64,000 bases of DNA from Hohaiivirga sp031546825 (GTDB lineage: Bacteria; Pseudomonadota; Alphaproteobacteria; Rhizobiales; Beijerinckiaceae), in NCBI GenBank assembly GCA_031546825.1, contig JAVBJU010000031.1, forward strand, positions 1-64,000, given 5' to 3'. Below, piece by piece: positions 9,345 to 19,096 of the stretch; position 1 is the stretch's first letter; each line of letters starts with the position of its first letter. The position numbers and the translations under genes are program-made. A model generated the notes under the pieces. The model saw only the letters and a list, made by a program, of their open reading frames with translations, did no database searches and was not told the origin of the DNA.

Positions 9345-9942
9345 ATGATTTTTGGCGGACCCACTCGACGGCTTCGCCATTGCCGTTCGCCCTTGCGGCT
9401 TCACGCAGCATGGGCAATACATCTTCCGCCCGCTTGGCAACCACATAGCTCAGGTCGAGATTAGGGCGAATAAAACCCTGGTCGCGCATATGCTCGTAGA
9501 GTTTGAGCAGTGGCTGCCAGAACCCATTGATGGACAACATCAAAATTGGCTTTTTGTGCCGTCCGAGCTGGGCCCAGGTCATCATTTCCACCAGCTCTTC
9601 CAGCGTACCAATGCCGCCCGGCATGGCAACGAAAGCATCGGCTTTCTCGAACATCTGGCGCTTGCGGGTGTGCATATCCGGCACCACGATGGCCTCTTGC
9701 GCGCCTTCATACATCTGTTCCATGTCACGCAGGAAATCGGGGATGATGCCGGTGACTTCGCCGCCATGGGCGACGACAGATTGGGCGATTTCTCCCATCA
9801 GCCCGAGCTTTCCCCCACCATAAACCAGCCGGATGTGCTCATCAGCCATGATACGGCCAAGATTCTGGGCTGCTTCGGTGAAAGCGGAATCGCGGCCCGG
9901 TGATGCGCCGCAATAGACGCAGATGGAGTTGATGGTGTTCAT
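9343..9942 (-). CDS. LOG family protein (TIGR00730 Rossmann fold)
   Basis: A 199-residue protein from ATG 9942, which has GGA upstream at good spacing; a start at 9969 lacks a ribosome site. It begins ICVYCGASPGRD and has the LOG signatures VYGGGKLGLMG and MPGGIGTLEELVEMMTW. The PGGxGTxxE motif is the nucleotide-binding and catalytic site of phosphoribohydrolases that cleave cytokinin riboside monophosphates or other nucleoside monophosphates. The physiological substrate in a bacterium of this kind is not known. A second, longer LOG-family gene is at 23368. Confidence 0.85.
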   Translation of the reverse strand: MNTINSICVYCGASPGRDSAFTEAAQNLGRIMADEHIRLVYGGGKLGLMGEIAQSVVAHGGEVTGIIPDFLRDMEQMYEGAQEAIVVPDMHTRKRQMFEKADAFVAMPGGIGTLEELVEMMTWAQLGRHKKPILMLSINGFWQPLLKLYEHMRDQGFIRPNLDLSYVVAKRAEDVLPMLREAARANGNGEAVEWVRQKS

Positions 9943-10072
9943 TGATTCCAACGGAGTGAGGGGTTTCATGGCAGGCGCGAAAATCGTGCGTTGTCGAGTA
10001 TAGCCTCTAGCTTTCGCACGAATAAACCGCTTTAACGTGACACATTAGAATTATACCCAGAAGGAACCGGGG

Positions 10073-11314
10073 ATGGTGTGGTGGCAAGGCAATGGCATCC
10101 GTGCGCGCATGGCCGCGACCGCCATTGTTGCGGTTGCTGTCATGGTAAGCGTGTTGTTCTGTGAAAAAAGCTTGGCCGAGGACACGGTGCAACAAGCTGC
10201 CCCTGTGCCTCACGTCGAAAGCAAACCCGGCGAAAAGCCTGAAAAACCAACTACAAACACTCCATTGCCCACCAAGGTTGAGGATAAAGCCGCAGTAACG
10301 CCCAAGCCAGATATCCCCGTTGTGCAGCCCCCGCTGACCGCAGTTGACCCTCAGGATGCTGAATTGCAGCCGGTTGAGGAAGCAATACAGGTTGAAAAGA
10401 ACGACACTACTTCCAAGGCTGTTTATCCGAGCTTTGATCATGTCCGCATCGAACCCAATGGGGAAAATGTCTTCGCTGGGCGCGTGGCTGCAGGCGCAAC
10501 CGTTGAGATGATGCGCAATGGTGAGGTTTACGCGCGCGCTGTCGCCGATACCTCGGGCTTGTTCGCGCTTTCTGCACCGCCGCTGCCGGTCGGATCCAGC
10601 AAGATTTATCTGCAATCCATCGCCCCGGATGGGACACGGGAGCACTCGCGCGAAAGCGTGCGGGTGCGGATCAGCCGCGATAATACGCGGCGTCCCCTGG
10701 TGGCGCTGACGTCACCTGATAAGCCAATGGTGGTTCTTTCCAATCCCGAAAGTCCCGAGAGCCCGAGCCCGGCTTCCTCCGGAAAGACGCCGGGGCAGGC
10801 CGTTGCGCGCCCAACCGTACAAATCGTTTCCGTCGAACCGCGGGAAAATGGACGGTTGTTTGTTTCCGGGCTTGCCGCACCGGGCGCGGCCATCAAACTT
10901 TATCTGAATGGTGCCATGGTGGCACCGGGTGGGGCCGATGGCGAGGGGCGCTTATCGTTCATTATTGCGCGCGGCATGGTGGCAGGACGCTATCTGGTGC
11001 GCCTTGATGATGTTGACCCTGTCTCCGGCCAGGTGAAATCCAAGGCGGAGGTCAATGTCACCATACCTGATCTCTCTGCCTACCACGCGGGTGCGGGCGA
11101 TAACGGTGCGCCTGGGGCCGCGGACAGGCCTTCCAGAGGGCAACGCAAAGTGACCGTTGCCCGTGGTGACAGCCTGTGGAGCCTCTACCAACGATATTAC
11201 GGCTCCGGATACCACTATCCGACAGTGTATGACGCCAATATGCGCATCTTGAAAAACCGAGATACGATTTACCCCGGCCAGGTTCTGTACCTGAAGGCAC
11301 AGAAGCGCAAATGA
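10073..11314 (+). CDS. Secreted or anchored protein with C-terminal LysM domain
   Basis: A 413-residue protein with a hydrophobic N-terminal segment (about residues 13-31) acting as signal or anchor. A Pro/Lys/Glu-rich linker follows (about 35-120), then two Ig-like stretches with the pattern FAGRVAAGATVEMMRNGEV and FVSGLAAPGAAIKLYLNG. It ends in a LysM domain (TVARGDSLWSLYQRYYG ... YPGQVLYL, residues about 360-410). LysM binds peptidoglycan, so an envelope role is likely. AAGGA precedes ATG 10073 at somewhat long spacing. This architecture is common in Hyphomicrobiales; the exact function is not established. Confidence 0.85.
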   Translation: MVWWQGNGIRARMAATAIVAVAVMVSVLFCEKSLAEDTVQQAAPVPHVESKPGEKPEKPTTNTPLPTKVEDKAAVTPKPDIPVVQPPLTAVDPQDAELQPVEEAIQVEKNDTTSKAVYPSFDHVRIEPNGENVFAGRVAAGATVEMMRNGEVYARAVADTSGLFALSAPPLPVGSSKIYLQSIAPDGTREHSRESVRVRISRDNTRRPLVALTSPDKPMVVLSNPESPESPSPASSGKTPGQAVARPTVQIVSVEPRENGRLFVSGLAAPGAAIKLYLNGAMVAPGGADGEGRLSFIIARGMVAGRYLVRLDDVDPVSGQVKSKAEVNVTIPDLSAYHAGAGDNGAPGAADRPSRGQRKVTVARGDSLWSLYQRYYGSGYHYPTVYDANMRILKNRDTIYPGQVLYLKAQKRK

Positions 11315-11425
11315 GCGGTTCGTGCGTTGCGGCATAGCCCGTGCACGACAAACGGCTTAGAGGCAGCTTATAAAATCATTCCAATCAACATTCTGGTTCT
11401 TTCCCTAAAAGGTCGTCTCGCTATC

Positions 11426-13339
11426 ATGTCAGCCACTCCCAATCCCGCGTCCAATCAAAATAAGGAGCGCGAGGGCTTCATTGAAACGCTTGGCAAGCTG
11501 CGGCCTTACCTGTGGCCGGACAACCGGCGTGATTTGCAACTGAGAATCTATCTCGCATTCGTCATCATGATTGCCAGTAAACTCGCAACCATGCTGACCC
11601 CCTTTGCCTTCAAATGGGCGACCGATTCCCTCGTGGTTGTTGCACGCGCGCCCGACGCCGCTGCCGCATTGGTGAGCCCCGATGCGTCATGGTTGTGGAA
11701 GGCCCCGGTGCTGCTCACCATAGTCTATGGGCTATCACGCATTCTCATGGCGATGCTGACGCAGATGCGCGATGCGGTTTTTGCGAAAGTTGCCATGCAC
11801 GCGGTGCGTAGCCTTGCGCTCGAGACCTTTGAACACATCCATCAGTTGTCGCTGCGCTTCCATCTCGAACGGCGCATGGGCGGCTTGACCCGCATTCTCG
11901 AACGGGGGCGTCGTGGGATTGAAGATCTGTCTCGTCTTGTTGTTTCGACACTCATCCCGACGATTGTGGAATTTGTTCTGGTGCTGGGTATTCTCGCCTG
12001 GGAATTTAACTGGCTCTACTCATTGACAGTTCTTCTGATGGTCATTGTTTATCTCGGTTACACCTACCGGGCGACCAACTGGCGGATGGATATTCGCCGG
12101 CGCATGAATGAATCCGATGTGGACGCCAACACCAAGGCGGTGGATTCGCTCATCAATTACGAAACGGTCAAGTATTTCAGCGCCGAGCAGCGCGAGGCCG
12201 CGCGTTATGACACCGCCATGGTGCGCTACGAGCAGGCATCGGTTGAGACCTACACCTCGCTTGCGCTCCTCAATGCCGGGCAGGCGTTTATTTTTTCCGT
12301 TGGTATGACCATCATCATGATCTTGTCGGTGCTCGACATCATGGCGGGGCGTGCATCAATCGGCAGCTTCGTTCTGGTCAACGCCATGATGGTGCAGCTT
12401 TATATGCCGCTGAACTTCATGGGGATGCTTTACCGCGATATCAAACAGGCGCTCACCGATATCGAAGATATGTTCCAACTCATCGGCCGCAACCCTGAAA
12501 TTCAGGATGTGCCGGATGCGAAGCCGCTGGATATCAAGCAGGCCGTGGTGCGCTTCGAGAACATCCATTTTGCCTATACCCTCGATCGCCCGATTTTACG
12601 CGGTGTTTCCTTCGATATTCCCGCAGGCAAGACGGTGGCCATCGTCGGCCCCTCGGGCGCGGGGAAATCAACGCTGTCCCGGCTATTGTTTCGCTTCTAT
12701 GAGCCGCAGCAGGGCAGCATTCTCATTGACGGGCAAAATATAGCTTCGGTGCAGCAGGGCAGCTTGCGCCGCGCCATCGGCATGGTGCCGCAAGATACTG
12801 TGCTGTTCAACGACACCATTGGCTACAACATCCAATATGGTCGCTGGGATGCCTCCGACGAAGACGTTGCGGAAGCGGCTCGGCTTGCCCAAATTGACAC
12901 CTTCATCGCCTCCCTGCCGGAGGGTTATAAAACCCAGGTTGGCGAGCGCGGGCTGAAACTGTCGGGCGGTGAGAAGCAACGCGTTGCCATTGCCCGCACC
13001 ATTCTGAAAAGCCCACCGATTCTGGTGCTGGATGAAGCAACCTCTGCGCTCGATAGTTTCACCGAGCGGGAAATCCAGGATGCACTCGATCGGGTATCGC
13101 GCGGCCGTACAACGCTGGTGATCGCCCATCGGCTCTCCACCGTGGTGGGCGCAGACGAGATCATCGTGCTCGACAAGGGGCTGATCGCTGAACGCGGATC
13201 ACATTACGATCTGCTGGATAAGAAGGGCATCTACGCCGCCATGTGGAACCGTCAGCGCGAAGCGGATGCGGCCCGCGAGACCTTGAAACGCGCCGAGGAA
13301 GAGGAAGGGGCTTCCTTCCGGCAGACGCTCGAAGGTTGA
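11426..13339 (+). CDS. ABC transporter, Atm1/HMT1 type (fused permease-ATPase)
   Basis: A 637-residue half-transporter: an N-terminal six-helix membrane domain (about 30-340), then an ATPase domain with Walker A GPSGAGKST, signature LSGGEKQRVAIA, Walker B ILVLDEATSALD and the H-loop Ala-His-Arg (IAHRLSTV). The intracellular-loop segment SLRFHLERRMGGLTRILERG is typical of Atm1 homologues, which export glutathione-linked sulfur or metal conjugates and link to Fe-S homeostasis. ATG 11426 was chosen over an in-frame ATG at 11327, which would add a non-conserved tail. The homodimer would sit in the inner membrane. Confidence 0.9.
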   Translation: MSATPNPASNQNKEREGFIETLGKLRPYLWPDNRRDLQLRIYLAFVIMIASKLATMLTPFAFKWATDSLVVVARAPDAAAALVSPDASWLWKAPVLLTIVYGLSRILMAMLTQMRDAVFAKVAMHAVRSLALETFEHIHQLSLRFHLERRMGGLTRILERGRRGIEDLSRLVVSTLIPTIVEFVLVLGILAWEFNWLYSLTVLLMVIVYLGYTYRATNWRMDIRRRMNESDVDANTKAVDSLINYETVKYFSAEQREAARYDTAMVRYEQASVETYTSLALLNAGQAFIFSVGMTIIMILSVLDIMAGRASIGSFVLVNAMMVQLYMPLNFMGMLYRDIKQALTDIEDMFQLIGRNPEIQDVPDAKPLDIKQAVVRFENIHFAYTLDRPILRGVSFDIPAGKTVAIVGPSGAGKSTLSRLLFRFYEPQQGSILIDGQNIASVQQGSLRRAIGMVPQDTVLFNDTIGYNIQYGRWDASDEDVAEAARLAQIDTFIASLPEGYKTQVGERGLKLSGGEKQRVAIARTILKSPPILVLDEATSALDSFTEREIQDALDRVSRGRTTLVIAHRLSTVVGADEIIVLDKGLIAERGSHYDLLDKKGIYAAMWNRQREADAARETLKRAEEEEGASFRQTLEG

Positions 13340-13420
13340 CGTTCGCCGCAAGGCCTGCCACATCAGTTGGTCCCGGAATGCGTTTCCGGACTGAATTCAT
13401 TTTGTTAGGGACGGAACGAT

Positions 13421-14113
13421 ATGTTTGACTCCATTCGGGGCGCGCTGGTGCCGATACATAAAGAAGGCTACCCCTTCATTCTGATCGCGCTGGTGCTGAC
13501 ATTGCTGCTCGGCTGGGTGTGGTCGCCGCTTGGGTGGATCGGGACGATCCTCACCCTTTGGGTCTGCTATTTCTTTCGTGATCCGCAGCGCGTGACGCCG
13601 CAAGCCGAAGGGCTGGTGATTTCACCGGCTGACGGACGCGTGTCGCTGATCACCACCGCGCTGCCCCCGGCTGAGTTGAACCTTCCGGCTGAGCCGATGA
13701 CCCGCATCTCGGTGTTCATGAACGTGTTCAACTGCCACGTGAACCGCGCCCCCATTGCCGGAAACATCCGCCAGATCGTCTATACGCCTGGCCTGTTTCT
13801 CAATGCCGAGCTCGACAAGGCCAGCGACGACAACGAGCGTAATGCGCTTGTTATCGAAGGCAAGATTGCTACCATTGGCGTGGTGCAGATTGCCGGGCTT
13901 GTGGCCCGCCGCATTGTCAGTTTCGTCAAGGAAGGCAACAATCTCGACCAGGGTGAGCGCTTCGGCCTGATCCGTTTTGGCTCGCGGCTTGATGTCTATG
14001 TGCCGACCACGGCGACCGTCCTTGTCGGCCTTGAGCAGACGGCCGTTGCCGGTGAAACTGTGTTGGCGGACCTGACCGGAGCGCAGCCGCGCCGGGAGTA
14101 CCAGACCGATTGA
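13421..14113 (+). CDS. psd: Phosphatidylserine decarboxylase proenzyme
   Basis: A 230-residue protein of the short Psd class. The self-cleavage site is Gly187-Ser188 within RFGSRLDVYVP; cleavage makes the pyruvoyl cofactor on the alpha chain. Other family marks are FFRDPQR, ISPADGRV and FMNVFNCHVNR. It converts phosphatidylserine to phosphatidylethanolamine at the inner membrane. It lies 57 bases upstream of pssA, which makes its substrate, so the two form an operon for PE synthesis. Confidence 0.95.
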   Translation: MFDSIRGALVPIHKEGYPFILIALVLTLLLGWVWSPLGWIGTILTLWVCYFFRDPQRVTPQAEGLVISPADGRVSLITTALPPAELNLPAEPMTRISVFMNVFNCHVNRAPIAGNIRQIVYTPGLFLNAELDKASDDNERNALVIEGKIATIGVVQIAGLVARRIVSFVKEGNNLDQGERFGLIRFGSRLDVYVPTTATVLVGLEQTAVAGETVLADLTGAQPRREYQTD

Positions 14114-14170
14114 GGCTGACAATGCCTTTCTGCGGTAGTAAGAATACTTTCTTTTTCGAAGCGAGCGTTC

Positions 14171-15052
14171 ATGCCTGATCTGTTTCCGCCCTTCGTGCCC
14201 GACCGTGATGAACCGAAAAAACGGTTGTTCCGCCCCATTTCCATTCGCGTGGTGGTGCCAAACATCATCACGCTCATGGCGCTTTGTCTCGGTCTCACCG
14301 CCATTCGCTTTGCCTATGACGAGCGTTGGTCTTGGGCTGTCTACTCCATTCTCGGGGCGGCGGTTCTGGACGGGCTCGATGGCCGCGTGGCGCGTTTCCT
14401 CAAGGGAACGAGCCGTTTCGGTGCGGAGCTCGACTCGCTGGCCGATTTCGTGAGCTTTGGCGTTGCTCCGGCGTTGTTGCTCTATTCGTTTAGTCTCAAC
14501 CAGTTGAAGTCCATCGGCTGGCTGGTAGCGTTGATTTTCGCGATGTCGATGGCGCTGCGGTTGGCGCGCTTCAACGCCATGATTGATGATCCGACCCGTC
14601 CCGAGTGGCAGAAAAACTATTTCACCGGTGTTCCAGCCCCGGCGGGTGCCTTGCTGGTGATGCTGCCGGTCTATCTCTACTTTTGCGCGCGCCAGGTTTT
14701 TGGTGTGGGCCCCGGCTCGGCCAGTTCGCTGTTCAATGAGCAGGCGAGCGCTGTTGTCATTATTCTTTACACATTGGTGATCGCCTTTCTCACCATCTGC
14801 ACCCTGCCGATCTACTCCGGCAAGAATATCGGCTTGCGGATGCCGCGCGCCTGGGTGCTGCCGCTGTTTTTCGTGCTGGTGGTCGGCGTCGCGCTGATTT
14901 TGAGCTTCCCCTTTCCCATGCTGGCGCTGATCGTGATCGGCTATCTCGCCTCCATCCCGGTCGGTGTGGCCAAGTATCGCCAGATTGAGCGCGCCGAGGC
15001 AGCCCGCGCGCCTGCCGATGGCCCAGAGAGCGAAGGGGCGCTTGATGTCTGA
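14171..15052 (+). CDS. pssA: CDP-diacylglycerol--serine O-phosphatidyltransferase
   Basis: A 293-residue integral membrane protein with the CDP-alcohol phosphatidyltransferase motif D-G-x2-G/A-R-x8-G-x3-D-x3-D, seen as LDGLDGRVARFLKG followed by GAELDSLADF, and about eight membrane segments. It transfers phosphatidyl from CDP-diacylglycerol to serine. It follows psd and overlaps the start of maf by eight bases (15045-15052). ATG 14171 follows an AAGCGAG stretch. Confidence 0.95.
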   Translation: MPDLFPPFVPDRDEPKKRLFRPISIRVVVPNIITLMALCLGLTAIRFAYDERWSWAVYSILGAAVLDGLDGRVARFLKGTSRFGAELDSLADFVSFGVAPALLLYSFSLNQLKSIGWLVALIFAMSMALRLARFNAMIDDPTRPEWQKNYFTGVPAPAGALLVMLPVYLYFCARQVFGVGPGSASSLFNEQASAVVIILYTLVIAFLTICTLPIYSGKNIGLRMPRAWVLPLFFVLVVGVALILSFPFPMLALIVIGYLASIPVGVAKYRQIERAEAARAPADGPESEGALDV

Positions 15053-15674
15053 TACGCAACGCCCCATGCTCGTGCTCGCATCGGCCTCGCCCCGCAGGCT
15101 CGCGCTCTTGCAACAGATCGGTATCGAGCCCGATAGCTTGCAGCCCGCCGATCTCGATGAGGAGCCAGGCAAACGCGAAACGCCGCGCGAATTAGCCGCA
15201 CGTCTCGCCCATGCCAAGGCCGTGGCCGCATCCACACTCGTCCACGCCCGCGAAACCGGGCGGGAGGCGCTGGTGCTGTCGGCTGACACGGTGGTGGCGG
15301 TTGGTCGGCGAATCCTGCCGAAAGCCGAAATGATTGAGGAAGCCGACGCGTGCCTGCGCCTGCTTTCAGGGCGCACCCATCGCGTTTATACTGGTCTGTG
15401 CCTTGTGAACAGCAGCGGGAAAATCCGCAAGCGGCTGGTGGAGACGCGTGTGCGTTTCAAGCGTCTGTCGAAGATTGAGCTGGAATGCTATCTCGAAAGC
15501 GGCGAATGGCGGGGCAAAGCGGGTGGTTATGCCATTCAGGGCTTGGCCGGTAGTTTCGTCATCAGCTTGACCGGCTCTTATTCGTCCGTGGTTGGCCTGC
15601 CTCTGCGGGAGACGGCTGCTCTGCTGGAAGGTGAGGGCTACCCCGTCCATGACGGCTGGGCTGCCCGCTTGTGA
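15045..15674 (+). CDS. maf: Maf-like nucleoside triphosphate pyrophosphatase
   Basis: A 209-residue protein beginning MSDTQRPMLVLASASPRRLA, with the Maf phosphate-binding S-x-S-P-R-R motif and the catalytic stretch VLSADTVVAVG, then KAGGYAIQGLAGSFV. Maf proteins hydrolyse dTTP/UTP or modified nucleotides to the monophosphate and were named for septum inhibition when overexpressed. ATG 15045 overlaps the pssA end; an upstream in-frame start inside pssA is less likely. It is followed after ten bases by yacG, a common pairing in this order. Confidence 0.92.
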   Translation: MSDTQRPMLVLASASPRRLALLQQIGIEPDSLQPADLDEEPGKRETPRELAARLAHAKAVAASTLVHARETGREALVLSADTVVAVGRRILPKAEMIEEADACLRLLSGRTHRVYTGLCLVNSSGKIRKRLVETRVRFKRLSKIELECYLESGEWRGKAGGYAIQGLAGSFVISLTGSYSSVVGLPLRETAALLEGEGYPVHDGWAARL

Positions 15675-15684
15675 GACACACCAC

Positions 15685-15915
15685 ATGACAGAGCATTCAA
15701 AAATCGAAGCCGTACAGGTGACAAACGACGCCGAAGGTCAGCAACTGCAGTGCGCTGGCTGCAAAAAGCTTGCATCGCCCCAGCACAAACCGTTTTGCTC
15801 CAAGCGCTGCGCCGATGTTGATCTGCATCGCTGGCTGAGCGGCAGCTACGCGATACCCGTGCCGCCCGGTGAAGAGGAAAGCACTGGGATGGATGACGAC
15901 GAGGGTCTTAGCTAA
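15685..15915 (+). CDS. yacG: DNA gyrase inhibitor / zinc-binding protein YacG
   Basis: A 76-residue protein with the YacG zinc finger C-x2-C-x15-C-x3-C (CAGCKK ... PFCSKRCADVDL) followed by RWLSGSYAIPV. In E. coli YacG binds the GyrB C-terminal domain and inhibits gyrase; a similar role is inferred. It is the last gene of the psd-pssA-maf-yacG run and converges on the MFS gene with six bases between stops. Confidence 0.9.
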   Translation: MTEHSKIEAVQVTNDAEGQQLQCAGCKKLASPQHKPFCSKRCADVDLHRWLSGSYAIPVPPGEEESTGMDDDEGLS

Positions 15916-15921
15916 CGTCTT

Positions 15922-17181
15922 TTAAATCGCTTCGGCTAATTGTGGTTTGCTGCGGCGTGTGTTGCCGATGAGCAGTGCCAGCATCGCCGCGCCGATGCAC
16001 AGCATTCCCGCCGAGAAAAAGGCTGCGTGGTAATCGCCAAGCTCGGTGCGCGCCAGCCCCGCAAGCCATGCGGCAAAGGCGGCGCCAATCTGGTGGGACG
16101 CCAAAATCCAGCCAAACATCACCGGAGCATCCGCCTCGCCGAAGGCTTTTGTCGTGAGGCTGACTGTCGGTGGCACGGTTGCGATCCAGTCAAGCCCGTA
16201 GAAAGCACCGAACAGGAACAAGCCGTAAACCCCATAATCGAAAGCATAGGGCACGAACATCAACGACAGACCGCGCAACCCATAGAACCACGCGAGTAGC
16301 ACCCGGCTGTCAACGCGGTCAATCAGCCAGCCGGCGCCGGTGGTGCCGACCATATTGAAAACGCCCATCCAGGCCAACATTCCTGCTGCCGCCACTTCGG
16401 GGATACTGTGGTCGGAGCACAAGGCAATCATATGGGTGCCAACCAGCCCATTGGCGGAGGCGCCACAGATGAAAAATGTGCCCGACAGCAGCCAGAAGTC
16501 ACGGGATTTCATTCCCTTGCCAAGTGCCATGATGGCGCGGCGGGCGGGGTTGATGGTGCTGGCCGGTTCCCTATGGACAATGTCGTCGCCGTAACGCGGC
16601 AGGTTCATGTCCGAGGGTCGGTCGCGCATCAACCACACCACGAATGGCACCAGCATAAGGGTTGCCACTGCCACGGTGTAGGAAATGGCGCGCCAGCCAT
16701 ACGCCCCGGAGAGGCTCGCCAGAACCGGCAGAAAAATCAATTGCCCGGCAGCGCCGCTCGCCGTGAGTAATCCGAGCACCAGGCCGCGATGCCTCACAAA
16801 CCACCGCCCTGCAATCATCGCGCCCAGCACCATCGCCACCATGCCGGTGCCCGAGCCGATAATGACGCCCCACAACAGCATCATCTGCCAGGGTGCCGTC
16901 ATCAACGACGTTATTGCAGCCGTTGCCGATAGCACCAGAAGCGTTGCGGTAATTGACCGCTTGAGCCCGAAGCGTTCGATGATCGCCACCGCAAAGGGGC
17001 CGACCATGCCATAGAGGAATATGTTGATGGCAATCGCCGCGCTGATCGTGGCGTTGGACCAGCCAAACTCCCGCTGCAATGGCAGAATCAGAACGCTCGG
17101 CGTGGCGCGCACACCCGCGCCAACCAGCAACACGAAGAACGTGACGCCCGCAACGACCCATGCGTAATGGAGCTTTTTCAT
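15922..17181 (-). CDS. MFS transporter, oxalate/formate-antiporter-like
   Basis: A 419-residue protein starting at ATG 17181 (MKKLHYAWVVAGVTFF), with about twelve membrane segments and a central charged loop. The N-terminal pattern, Trp-Val-Val-Ala followed by an ATPSVLILPLQREFGW-type periplasmic loop, fits the group of MFS carriers annotated as monocarboxylate or oxalate/formate antiporter-like. The substrate cannot be told from sequence. The longer frame to 17262 adds a hydrophilic tail with no ribosome site. Confidence 0.8.
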   Translation of the reverse strand: MKKLHYAWVVAGVTFFVLLVGAGVRATPSVLILPLQREFGWSNATISAAIAINIFLYGMVGPFAVAIIERFGLKRSITATLLVLSATAAITSLMTAPWQMMLLWGVIIGSGTGMVAMVLGAMIAGRWFVRHRGLVLGLLTASGAAGQLIFLPVLASLSGAYGWRAISYTVAVATLMLVPFVVWLMRDRPSDMNLPRYGDDIVHREPASTINPARRAIMALGKGMKSRDFWLLSGTFFICGASANGLVGTHMIALCSDHSIPEVAAAGMLAWMGVFNMVGTTGAGWLIDRVDSRVLLAWFYGLRGLSLMFVPYAFDYGVYGLFLFGAFYGLDWIATVPPTVSLTTKAFGEADAPVMFGWILASHQIGAAFAAWLAGLARTELGDYHAAFFSAGMLCIGAAMLALLIGNTRRSKPQLAEAI

Positions 17182-17471
17182 CGGATGTGTCCTGAGCGGC
17201 ACTGGGCCGCCCGTCATGTGTTTGAATGCGTGACGACTATAACATATGGGCCGGAAATCCATAACGGCAGTATCTCAGCCTGTGCCCGCGTGAATTTGAA
17301 TGCGGAACGCGTTTCGTCCGTGCTGACACACACATCGATGAAATCGCTCTGATCTGGGTGCTAATCCCTCATTTTGCATGGTTTTCAGCTTTCGCTCCCC
17401 ATGCTAAGAAAGAGCCCCGCTTTTTGGGAACGCCGTGACAAGTGGGCTTCGATGCCCGGACCGGGGATTTC

Positions 17472-18584
17472 ATGCACCGTTACGCCCATGTCGATTCCAT
17501 GCGTGCGCTGGCCGCCATACTGGTGGTAATTACCCATGCTTCGGAATATGGCCATTTCGCCATACCGGGCGCGCGGGTGAGCGGAGACTGGGCCTATTGG
17601 TGGTCCTATTGGCTTGATTTCGGACGGATCGGCGTGGTGCTATTTTTCGGCATCAGCGGGTTCGTGATCCCGTCGAGCCTGAAGCCGGGCCAGCATCCGC
17701 TGTCGTTCTGGGTGAAGCGGTTCTTCCGGTTGTACCCGCTGTTCTGGTTTTCGATTGTCGCGGCGCTGGCCATACAATGGTGGTTGCCGGGCAGGGCGTT
17801 TCCCATCCGGGATATTTTTGCCAATGTCACCATGGTGCCTGAAGCCTTTGGTGCGGAATATGTGCAGGCGGTTTACTGGACGCTGAGCGTGGAACTGGTG
17901 TTCTATGGGCTGTGCTATGTGCTGTTCCTGCGAAAAATCCATGAAAATGCGAGAATTTTGACAGTTCTTGCTGCCGCTCTCGCCATTCTCTTCTTTCTCT
18001 ACCAGAATGCCAATGTCGGCCCCCTGACGGGTGTACGCAGCTTCTTCCCGCGTCTTCAGGGTGAGTTCCTTGGCCCGACGCTGGGGCATCTTTCAATCAT
18101 GCTGCTTGGCGCGCTGTGCCGGGTCTATTATCAGAAGCCCGACCGAAAGCTGGTTTATGCCATTACAGGGCTGTCGCTATTCTGGCTTGTCCTCTATCCG
18201 GTGTGTGGCCTTGTTGTTTTGCAAACGGCGCAAAAGACCGACGAGATCGTGCGCCTGTTCTTTCCCTATCCCATCGCTGTCGCGCTGTTCCTGATTTTCC
18301 TGTTCGGCGTGAAAGTCCGGCTTCCATTCACAGTGTGGCTCGGGCAGGTGAGCTACTCGCTTTATTTGCTCCACGACGTCATGGTTTACGCCGTGGGTTA
18401 TTTGCGTGAAAAGCTCATACCCGGCTTTGTGCCCGGCGTGCTGAGCTACATCATTTTCTGCACCCTCGTTGCCATCGCCGCAGCGGCTTTAAGCTATCGC
18501 TTCGTGGAAAAGCCGACGCATGAACTCGGCCTAAAGCTCGCCCGATACCTTGATGCGCGCAGAAAGCTCGCCGCAAGCGCGTGA
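17472..18584 (+). CDS. Acyltransferase family 3 membrane protein (OafA/YrhL type)
   Basis: A 370-residue protein with about ten membrane segments. The family N-terminus is HVDSMRALAAILVVITHASE; the Arg and the His of the R-x(10)-H pattern are visible. FFGISGFVIPSSL and PLSFWVKRFFRLYPLFW follow, the latter the conserved basic motif. Such enzymes O-acetylate or succinylate surface sugars such as O-antigen, Nod factors or exopolysaccharide, using acyl donors from the cytosol. ATG 17472 follows GGGGA; GTG 17442 is an alternative. It appears monocistronic, so the acceptor is not indicated by context. Confidence 0.85.
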   Translation: MHRYAHVDSMRALAAILVVITHASEYGHFAIPGARVSGDWAYWWSYWLDFGRIGVVLFFGISGFVIPSSLKPGQHPLSFWVKRFFRLYPLFWFSIVAALAIQWWLPGRAFPIRDIFANVTMVPEAFGAEYVQAVYWTLSVELVFYGLCYVLFLRKIHENARILTVLAAALAILFFLYQNANVGPLTGVRSFFPRLQGEFLGPTLGHLSIMLLGALCRVYYQKPDRKLVYAITGLSLFWLVLYPVCGLVVLQTAQKTDEIVRLFFPYPIAVALFLIFLFGVKVRLPFTVWLGQVSYSLYLLHDVMVYAVGYLREKLIPGFVPGVLSYIIFCTLVAIAAAALSYRFVEKPTHELGLKLARYLDARRKLAASA

Positions 18585-18688
18585 GGCGCAGCGGTTATTC
18601 TTTGATTCGTCTTCATGAAGGTTTGAGCCGTGCGCAAGAAAAGCGGCAAAGCGCTTGTTTCAAAACGGCTTAATCTGTTGAAAAATAA

Positions 18689-18764
18689 TGGTGCCCAGGG
18701 ACGGAGTCGAACCGCCGACACTGCGATTTTCAGTCGCATGCTCTACCAACTGAGCTACCTGGGC
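18689..18764 (-). tRNA. tRNA-Phe (anticodon GAA)
   Basis: The minus strand folds into a full cloverleaf of 76 bases. The acceptor stem GCCCAGG pairs with CCTGGGC, the D arm contains AGCTCAGTTGGTAGAGC, the anticodon loop is CTGAAAA with GAA at 18731-18729, and the T loop is GGTTCGACTCC. The 3' CCA is encoded (18691-18689). Confidence 0.98.
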
Positions 18765-19096
18765 ATCAGGCGCGGCGTGTGTGCCGAGCAGTTGGAGCCG
18801 GTTGTATAGTCAGGTCTGGCGTGGCTGTCCAGCCGGGGCGATGTGATTTTTGTAAAACTTTTGGAAAACCTGCTGCGTGCGTGCACGGTTATGCTGCTAA
18901 ACCCTGCTTTTTAGGGGCGTCGGGCTCATGTGACTGCGTATGATGTGACATGATGCCCAACGGTATAGGCAAGCCCCTGATTTGCCATAGGCAGCTTCCA
19001 TGATGCTGGAAGGGGTGTTTCGTGTCATTGTCATTTCAGCCACTAAAGGTGCCACGTTTCCGCGCCCCATGCCGTATGCAACCAATGGAGTCCGCC
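18765..19096. other. 332-base gap between tRNA-Phe and glucokinase
   Basis: I see no credible gene here. It contains the tRNA promoter region on the minus strand and the glk upstream region, with a small hairpin at 18995-19012 (CTTCCA / TGGAAG). The open frames crossing it have no ribosome sites or recognisable protein content. Confidence 0.5.

Noticed and set aside
13622..15376. Open frame of 584 codons on the minus strand
   Set aside because: It lies wholly opposite psd, pssA and maf, which have full family motifs. It has the Arg/His/Gln-rich make-up of an antisense shadow in GC-rich DNA.
18494..18739. 81-codon open frame over the tRNA
   Set aside because: It crosses tRNA-Phe and the acyltransferase end; the Arg/Leu-rich peptide is an artefact of reading through a tRNA gene.
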